Below are positions 58,965 through 64,000 of a stretch of 64,000 bases of DNA, piece after piece. Both the position numbers and the translations under genes were made by a program. Below the pieces are notes generated by a model, which ran no database searches, was not told where the DNA came from, and worked only from the letters and a program-made list of their open reading frames with translations. Positions within the stretch are counted from its first letter, which is position 1. Each line of letters opens with the position of its first letter. The stretch comes from Halobacillus_A sp043497005 (GTDB taxonomy: Bacteria > Bacillota > Bacilli > Bacillales > Halobacillaceae): positions 930,001-994,000 of the forward strand of contig NZ_JBIEKE010000001.1 in NCBI RefSeq assembly GCF_043497005.1. The letters run 5' to 3'.

Positions 58965-59701
58965 ATGCTGTGATCAAGCTGGCGCGTTTAGAAACGAAAA
59001 TGTTTTTCAGGGATCGCCTTAGTGTATTTTGGACGTTTCTATTTCCTGTAGTTATGATTTGGCTTTTTGGCTCAATGTTCGGTGACACTGCAATGGGAAA
59101 TTTCTCGTTTGCTGAATTGTTCGTTCCATCCTGGATTGGCGTCAATATCGTTACCACTTCATTTTTTACACTTGGTACCGTGCTGGCTGGTTATCGAGAA
59201 ACAGGTGTGCTGCGGAGATATAAGTCAACTCCGCTGGCATCATGGAAAATTCTTGCTGCACATACGCTTCAGGGTACTGTTATTTTTGGAATATCAGCTG
59301 TTCTCCTCATGGTATTTGGAATGCTCATGTACGATTTACACTTACCAGTCTACATCGGAAGCACGTTATTAGCGCTGCTCATTAGCATTCTGGCCTTTTT
59401 TCCATTTGCTTTATTTATTACGTCACTTGCTAAAAATACACAGGCAGCGGCCGCCATCAGTTCACTTTTTCTAAATTTAATGCTGTTTTTATCTGGAGCG
59501 ACCTTCCCGCTTGAGTTTATGCCGACTGTTCTCCAATACGCTTCAAAAATATTGCCGCTGTATTATGTCATTGAATTACTTCGTGGTACGTGGAATGAGG
59601 GACCGATCACTGATTATGGCTTGGAAGTTATGATTCTGTTATCCATAGGTGTAGTTTCAGTCTTTTTAGCTTCACGGTTCTTCCGGTGGAGTGATAAATA
59701 A
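58961..59701 (+). CDS. ABC-2 type exporter permease
   Basis: Membrane protein of 246 residues with six hydrophobic segments and the ABC-2 pattern (ETGVLRRYKSTPLASWKILAAH; SSLFLNLMLFLSGATFPLEFMP). Pairs with the ATPase at 58053. Unrelated in detail to the exporter at the left end. Confidence 0.92.
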   Translation: MNAVIKLARLETKMFFRDRLSVFWTFLFPVVMIWLFGSMFGDTAMGNFSFAELFVPSWIGVNIVTTSFFTLGTVLAGYRETGVLRRYKSTPLASWKILAAHTLQGTVIFGISAVLLMVFGMLMYDLHLPVYIGSTLLALLISILAFFPFALFITSLAKNTQAAAAISSLFLNLMLFLSGATFPLEFMPTVLQYASKILPLYYVIELLRGTWNEGPITDYGLEVMILLSIGVVSVFLASRFFRWSDK

Positions 59702-59837
59702 ATATTCTCGCCGAATTAATCATGACCGCCTAGTCCGCCACTTAATTGTTTTATAAAACGTATCAGCCAACTTTACCAAGTGAGCAGGAAAAAACCTCTA
59801 GGATATGGAATACTATACTAGAGGAGGTTGTATCGAA

Positions 59838-60140
59838 ATGAAAAACATAAAGCTGAACAAAGCGTTTAATATGGAAGACAACTCAGAAATTACTTTCTCA
59901 AAAGGTTTGCTGCTCATTGATGACAAAGGTACACCTGAGAATTGGACGGTCAGCCTGTCTAAAGTTAAAGAGCCTGATGTATTTAAAGGAAAAGATGACC
60001 AATCATTTAAGTTGAATTTATTAGATATTAAGGGACAAACGTATATCGGTACGGCAGCAACGGATCTTGTAACGAGTGATGGTTCTGTTTTGATGAAATC
60101 TAAGGGTGAACTGGATAAAGGGAAGACGGTCGAATCCTGA
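59838..60140 (+). CDS. Small soluble protein of unknown function
   Basis: Protein of 100 residues, beta-rich (FNMEDNSEITFSKGLLLIDDKGTPENWTVSLSKV...). No signal or membrane segment. Start ATG 59838 follows GAGGAGG. Ends in a terminator hairpin that overlaps the stop codon. Confidence 0.72.
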   Translation: MKNIKLNKAFNMEDNSEITFSKGLLLIDDKGTPENWTVSLSKVKEPDVFKGKDDQSFKLNLLDIKGQTYIGTAATDLVTSDGSVLMKSKGELDKGKTVES

Positions 60141-60162
60141 GCGGGGTTCGATCGTTTTTTTC
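60127..60162 (+). terminator. Rho-independent terminator
   Basis: Stem CGGTCGAATCC/GGTTCGATCG (imperfect), followed by seven T. Confidence 0.85.
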
Positions 60163-60297
60163 TTCATTCAAATGGAATGTTAGTGTTACCATGAAAGAAT
60201 GATAGAATTACCAAAAGGTGTAAGCAGGGGAGAAATGAGAAATAGAAGAAAGAAATTAAAGGAAAAATGAAAAATTGATAGTTTATTGGTACCAGGT

Positions 60298-60338
60298 ACA
60301 CTCACTCGCACTTTCTGTACCTGGTACCGATAAATGGG
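60298..60338. repeat. GGTACC-type inverted repeat, copy 5
   Basis: Perfect 13-bp arms GGTACCAGGTACA (60298-60310) and TGTACCTGGTACC (60326-60338), 15-base loop. Just upstream of a group of broken small genes. Confidence 0.9.
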
Positions 60339-60361
60339 TACCGATCTATAGGGGGGAAACT

Positions 60362-60500
60362 ATGGAGAAGTTATTAGTTAAAACAGGAATTTATACATTT
60401 GTTATCTCTTTTTTTTTGTTTAATCGCATTTATGAGTCGCTCTCGAACAACAGAAGATGTAAATGGAATGGTTTCAGGGGGCTACGATGTCATACCCTGA
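60362..60500 (+). pseudogene. Small membrane protein gene frameshifted in a T-run
   Basis: Starts at ATG 60362 after GGGGGG. A run of nine T near 60408 breaks the frame; with one T fewer the product becomes a sensible one-helix protein (MEKLLVKTGIYTFVISF..., then CLIAFMSRSRTTEDVNGMVSGGYDVIP) ending at 60500. As written the frame runs to 60514 with poor sequence. A homopolymer error or a phase-variable T-tract is possible. Confidence 0.55.
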
Positions 60501-60621
60501 TTATTTCTTTATGATTACACGCACATCCATCATTATTACATTAATTGTCGTTTTACTTGCAGCGTTCACGAAATGGGTGCACTATCAGAATGAAAAGAGA
60601 GAAACAGATGAAGAAAGTTAG
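60487..60621 (+). CDS. Small membrane protein, 44 residues
   Basis: Peptide with one hydrophobic helix (MITRTSIIITLIVVLLAAFT) and a charged tail. Start ATG 60487 has AGGGGG and overlaps the end of the previous frame by 14 bases. Could alternatively be the second part of a single broken gene. Not recognised. Confidence 0.55.
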   Translation: MSYPDYFFMITRTSIIITLIVVLLAAFTKWVHYQNEKRETDEES

Positions 60622-60778
60622 CGGATCCTTATCTTCCCCTATACGTTCCTCTTTACTTTTTTCATTTGGCTGTATTTAGGGATTTCGCAGGCGTTATATA
60701 TACATGATGATCATGATAGTAGTACGTTCAGCAGCGTAAAGCAGAGCTTTTCTTTAATAAAGGGGGAAACGCAGGGCA
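60608..60778 (+). pseudogene. First part of a frameshifted membrane protein gene
   Basis: ATG 60608 opens a frame that loses sense after about seven codons. The adjacent frame then reads as a natural membrane-protein segment (IFPYTFLFTFFIWLYLGISQALYIHDD...) up to about 60775. From 60779 the original frame continues as the next entry. Two compensating shifts would restore one two-helix protein of about 117 residues. Confidence 0.5.
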
Positions 60779-60961
60779 TTGCTCGGTCTGTTTCTAATCA
60801 CAGGGGGCGGTCTCATTCTCGGCCTTGGACTCTTCGGTGTTGGTGTAGTCATCGCCTTAGTGCTGTATGAAACAGCGCGGCTTGCTTTTTACCACGAGCT
60901 TTTACAAAAGAAACGACAAAATGAATGGCGCGCTAAAGTAGAAGAAGCGCAGGCCACATAA
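60779..60961 (+). CDS. Small membrane protein, TTG start, possibly the end of a broken gene
   Basis: Frame of 60 codons with one Gly-rich hydrophobic segment (LFLITGGGLILGLGLFGVGVVIALVL) and a charged tail. TTG 60779 could be its start, with GCAGGG close by, but it may only be the 3' part of the frameshifted gene beginning at 60608. Confidence 0.5.
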   Translation: MLGLFLITGGGLILGLGLFGVGVVIALVLYETARLAFYHELLQKKRQNEWRAKVEEAQAT

Positions 60962-61014
60962 GCCGCGTTCTTCAGCAGGATGCAGTGCTATTCTTACAAC
61001 AAAAGGAGGCGGCT

Positions 61015-61674
61015 ATGAAAACACTGCACATTCTAAACGGAAAAGAAATGCACAAGACGTTTGTACGAAGAGGTTTTCTTAAAGGTGAAACGATAGCTCC
61101 TTTTAATGAAGCGATGTGTGACGGAGCGGCGCATGAAACCGTATTTTCGCAAGCATTTATTCAGCAGAGAGCAGCCACGCACGGGGTTCCTGTCCGTGAA
61201 TACCGCAAAATCACCATCGATCCGCTGTCCCCTCTTTTTCATGAAAATTACCCGAGGATTGCTTTGTGGTTTGACGAGGATATGTTCTGTCAAATTAATA
61301 TTCTGACGATCCTCGCCTGGCTGGATCAGACTGAGTATGCAGGAGAAGTGGAGCTTACCATCGTGGATGATCATATGTATCCTGTTGATACGATACCCTT
61401 TCACGTCAAAGGGTATCATGCGGTGTACAAGTCCGTCATTTTAAATAAAAAAATGACGCCGGATGTGAAGCAGCTGTTTTTAAAAAGAGGCATTGAGTTA
61501 TACTTAAATCACAAAAAGGACTTGATAAAGTTTATCCAACAACATCCTGAGCATTCAGACAAAGAAATCCTCGATGTACTACTGAGTGAATGTAAAGAAT
61601 ACGGCCTCGGGGATGTCCAGTATAGAAATTTAGTGAAAACAGCCAGAGGAAAGGAGTCCGGTGAATGGTACTAA
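61015..61674 (+). CDS. DUF1835-like protein
   Basis: Soluble protein of 219 residues. LHILNG at the start, FNEAMCDG near residue 35 and ALWFDEDMFCQINILTILAWL in the middle resemble the DUF1835 pattern. Function unknown. Start ATG 61015 follows AAAAGGAGG. It overlaps the next ATPase gene by 10 bases, so they are co-expressed. Confidence 0.65.
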   Translation: MKTLHILNGKEMHKTFVRRGFLKGETIAPFNEAMCDGAAHETVFSQAFIQQRAATHGVPVREYRKITIDPLSPLFHENYPRIALWFDEDMFCQINILTILAWLDQTEYAGEVELTIVDDHMYPVDTIPFHVKGYHAVYKSVILNKKMTPDVKQLFLKRGIELYLNHKKDLIKFIQQHPEHSDKEILDVLLSECKEYGLGDVQYRNLVKTARGKESGEWY

Positions 61675-62471
61675 AAATGGAAAACGTTTCAATAAGAAGA
61701 GGCGACCGCTGGATTTTAAAGGACATTAATTGGAAAATTGATAAAGGCGAGCACTGGGTCCTGCTCGGCCTGAATGGCTCTGGTAAAACATTGATCCTTA
61801 ATTTGCTGAACTCTTACACGTTTGCGACAAAGGGAGAAATCAACGTCTTAGGGATGCAATTTGGACAAACGTATCTCGCTGAACGACTCCGTAAACAGAT
61901 CGGCTTCGTTTCTTCCGCCATACAACAGAAGATTCATGAGGGTGATAACGCGTTTGAAGTCGTGTTAAGCGGAGCTTTTGCATCAATTGGTCTGTATGAA
62001 CGACCAACAGATGACATGAGTGAGCGCGCCATTGGGTTATTGGAGGATCTCGGCTGCATTGAATACGCCAACCGTAATTATGAAACGTTATCTCAAGGAG
62101 AAAGGCAGCGGGTACTCATTGCGCGAGCCTTAATGGCAGAGCCTTCTCTGCTGATTCTCGATGAGCCGACGAATGGGCTGGACTTTATTGCTAGAGAAAA
62201 GCTATTAGAATCGATTGAAGAGCTTGCGAAAAAGGTGGACGCCCCTACAATGATTTATGTGACCCATCACGTCGAAGAAATTTTACCTGTTTTTCATAAA
62301 ACGCTGCTGCTAAAAGAAGGCGAAGTTTTTGCTTCTGGAAAGACGAATGAGATGATGACGAGTGAACAATTATCTGCATTTTTTGGTCTGCCTGTTGCCC
62401 TCAGCTGGCACAACGACCGTCCGTTTCTTTCAAAAGTAGAAATGGCATATAAAAGAGGAGGGATGACGTGA
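61665..62471 (+). CDS. ABC ATPase without partner permease (YlmA-like)
   Basis: ATP-binding protein of 268 residues: Walker A LGLNGSGKT, signature LSQGERQRV, Walker B LLILDEPTNGLD, then YVTHHVEEI. It resembles the ModF/YlmA type of stand-alone ATPases more than exporters. No membrane partner is adjacent. It overlaps both its neighbours by a few bases. Confidence 0.88.
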   Translation: MVLKMENVSIRRGDRWILKDINWKIDKGEHWVLLGLNGSGKTLILNLLNSYTFATKGEINVLGMQFGQTYLAERLRKQIGFVSSAIQQKIHEGDNAFEVVLSGAFASIGLYERPTDDMSERAIGLLEDLGCIEYANRNYETLSQGERQRVLIARALMAEPSLLILDEPTNGLDFIAREKLLESIEELAKKVDAPTMIYVTHHVEEILPVFHKTLLLKEGEVFASGKTNEMMTSEQLSAFFGLPVALSWHNDRPFLSKVEMAYKRGGMT

Positions 62472-62995
62472 GCCGAACAGTAGGTGTCGCTACATTACTT
62501 ACAGGAAAAGGGAAACAAGAGGTGCTTTCCTATTGGAAGATGTTTGAGAAGGATTTTAACTCAACGGCAGTACAGTCCTTTGCTCACCCTAATTTTGGCT
62601 ACCAGGGCGGAACGTGTGAAGACGCAGTTTCTTTGAAAAAAGATTTGCAACAGCTATGGGCGGCGCATCATTCGTTTGATGTGAACGTCGATGGGTTCGG
62701 CTATTTCGAATCACCTTCCCCTGTGATTTATTTAAAAATCAAGAAGTCCGATTAATTAACTGCATTACATAACGACGTGCATCAACTGCTGGAGCGATAT
62801 TGTGCTACTTTGTTTGACTTGTACACACCAGATCAATGGGTGCCTCACATTACACTTGCGATGGGCGACCTTTCTTCTGAGGACCTGCAGCTTTTTAAGG
62901 AAAATAATCATCACATGAAACCCGTATTAACACCTAAAGTGGATCACCTTTCGCTCGTAGAATTTAAAGAAGATGGCAGTGTTGCATTGCTTTAA
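62468..62995 (+). pseudogene. 2'-5' RNA ligase/2H phosphodiesterase-like gene interrupted by a stop
   Basis: One frame from GTG 62468 to 62995 is broken only by a TAA at 62753-62755. The second part contains an HxT motif (WVPHITLAMGDL) of the 2H phosphodiesterase superfamily; the first part has HPNFGYQGG and ends IYLKIKKSD. A CAA to TAA change (Gln to stop) would explain it. Overlaps the ATPase gene by four bases. Confidence 0.75.
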
Positions 62996-62998
62996 ATA

Positions 62999-63142
62999 TT
63001 ACGCTGTATACAGCTGATTCATCAAGTCATCGAGCTTCTGTGACAGTTGAAGAAGGTGGCTGTATTCACACCCATTCAAGTAAGCTTCATAAAGCTGTTT
63101 CCTCATGTTTTCAATTTCGTTTTCTAAATGATTTTGTTTCAT
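62999..63142 (-). CDS. Spo0E-family aspartyl-phosphate phosphatase
   Basis: Protein of 47 residues with LENEIENMRKQLYEAYLNG and LLQLSQKLDDLMNQL, the two Spo0E helices with SQxLD. Start ATG 63142 after AAAGGAGAG. Third member of this family in the window. Confidence 0.9.
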   Translation of the reverse strand: MKQNHLENEIENMRKQLYEAYLNGCEYSHLLQLSQKLDDLMNQLYTA

Positions 63143-63353
63143 ATCATCTCTCCTTTTTGAGGGATTTCGACAAGATCTTATTTATGATATCGGAAAAAAT
63201 AGTATGATTTCAAGAGAATCAGCAGGAAAATATTATGTCAAAATAAGTTCTCATTGGAAGTCCTCGTTTTTTAAATTCACTATTATTAAATTTTTTAAGC
63301 ATAGTTTCGTGCACAGCCAAACATAATTAGAAGCGACAAGGAGAAAAGGATGA

Positions 63354-63617
63354 ATGGAAAAGACAAAAACGGTTTGGGTCGACCCCCAGAAGAAGTACGG
63401 CATACTTAAAATAGAAGATGAAGTCTTTGGTGCTTCCTTTCATCCAATTGAAATTACCAGCAGTGAGCCATGGAAGTACTCGATTATCAATAATTTATGG
63501 TACACCACCTACAACGGCGCAAGACAATATTTCCGCGTCAAAACCAATCCACATGTTGTACGCGGAAGAATGGTTAAAATTAATCTAGATAATGAAATGT
63601 TATCGATGAATACATAA
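63354..63617 (+). CDS. Small soluble protein of unknown function
   Basis: Protein of 87 residues (VWVDPQKKYGILKIEDEVFG..., NLWYTTYNGARQYFRVKTNPHVVRGRMVKI). No known motif. Start ATG 63354 with AAGGAGAAAAGG upstream. Confidence 0.65.
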   Translation: MEKTKTVWVDPQKKYGILKIEDEVFGASFHPIEITSSEPWKYSIINNLWYTTYNGARQYFRVKTNPHVVRGRMVKINLDNEMLSMNT

Positions 63618-63634
63618 TAAGAAGGTGTTTTTTC

Positions 63635-63833
63635 GTGACTGATATCGATGTGCTGCGCTGTTTTTAGTGGTGACGATCACTCTGCATCTTATGTTCATTC
63701 AGGGGGTACTCGCAGATGAAGGGCATGGATTACCGCCGTCACGCTGCCTTTAGGGGTGTTTGTATGTGCTGTCGGCATTGTGGTTATTTTAGCCGGCATG
63801 ACAAAAATACATGAATCAAAAGAAGCTTCCTAA
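63635..63833 (+). pseudogene. Small membrane protein gene with two frameshifts
   Basis: A GTG start at 63635 opens a frame that stops after 10 codons. Two shifts (near 63655 and near 63730) connect LFLVVTITLHLMFIQGVLADEG with ITAVTLPLGVFVCAVGIVVILAGM to a stop at 63833, giving a two-helix protein of about 65 residues. A terminator follows, as for a real gene. Confidence 0.6.
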
Positions 63834-63851
63834 CCCGAAGCTTCTTTTTTT
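63819..63851 (+). terminator. Rho-independent terminator
   Basis: Stem AAGAAGCTTC/GAAGCTTCTT overlapping the stop codon of the broken gene, followed by a T-run. Confidence 0.88.
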
Positions 63852-63921
63852 ACCTTTAGAAGTGAAACTTTCCCATTTAACTCATCGTACTTGTAGGAAC
63901 AAGAAAAAAGGGGGCGGGGAG

Positions 63922-64000
63922 ATGCTAGGACTGTTTATGATTGCAGCATCAGCTTTTTTTCTTCTATACTGGAGCAAATCGGGATTCAATTGGGGAAGCG
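63922..64000 (+). CDS. Membrane protein, partial at the window end
   Basis: Open frame from ATG 63922 (GGGGCGGGGAG upstream) to the edge; one hydrophobic helix (LGLFMIAASAFFLLYW) is visible. Cannot be identified. Confidence 0.55.
   Translation, partial: MLGLFMIAASAFFLLYWSKSGFNWGS

Overview
The window reads as chromosome of a low-GC, spore-forming Bacillaceae. AGGAGG-type ribosome sites are frequent. A gerA/gerB/gerC germination operon, a YjcZ peptide, three Spo0E-like phosphatases, an Sda-like kinase inhibitor and a SinI-like anti-repressor all point to an endospore former. The BCCT and sodium:solute transporters suggest a salt-adapted relative such as Halobacillus, but the genus is inference. 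No rRNA, tRNA, CRISPR array, transposase or prophage was seen.

Layout. 0-2.6 kb: a DrrAB-type ABC exporter (permease cut by the window edge) and an SdpI-like membrane protein. 2.9-9.3 kb: a DUF421 protein, the ger operon on the minus strand, a LOG-family hydrolase and a MazG-like pyrophosphohydrolase; a decayed second mazG copy lies on the far side of the ger operon. 9.5-12.2 kb: an EamA transporter and a DUF2254 membrane protein. 12.6-22.9 kb: a histidine-utilisation-like cluster made of an AraC-type regulator, a BCCT transporter, a histidine ammonia-lyase homologue, hutU, hutI, hutG and a YjiH-type membrane protein. 23-28.5 kb: small operons, including the yoaS-yozG-yoaT set, a candidate small RNA and a truncated sigma-like gene. 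28.7-33.3 kb: an MCP/GNAT/STAS operon and a PLP decarboxylase. 33.5-39.5 kb: a LacI-controlled operon with sodium symporter, iron alcohol dehydrogenase and succinate-semialdehyde dehydrogenase, probably for 4-hydroxybutyrate. 39.6-49.8 kb: small sporulation, stress and membrane genes. 50-58 kb: a CopB-type ATPase and a LacI-controlled alpha-glucoside ABC operon. 58-64 kb: a second ABC exporter and several broken small genes.

The most striking system is the 12.6-22.9 kb cluster. Its lyase keeps the HAL fold motifs but has exactly lost the Ala-Ser-Gly triad that forms the MIO cofactor, and Tyr280 is Leu. A MIO-less HAL-fold enzyme, ergothionase, is known to release trimethylamine from a histidine betaine. 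The cluster has a betaine-type transporter and canonical urocanate-to-glutamate enzymes, so I propose it consumes a histidine betaine (hercynine or a relative) rather than histidine. Other notable signals are a dispersed GGTACC-based inverted repeat family, a five-unit array of exactly 21 bp, an alpha-glucosidase that lost its nucleophile segment by in-frame deletion, and many frameshifted small genes near the right end.
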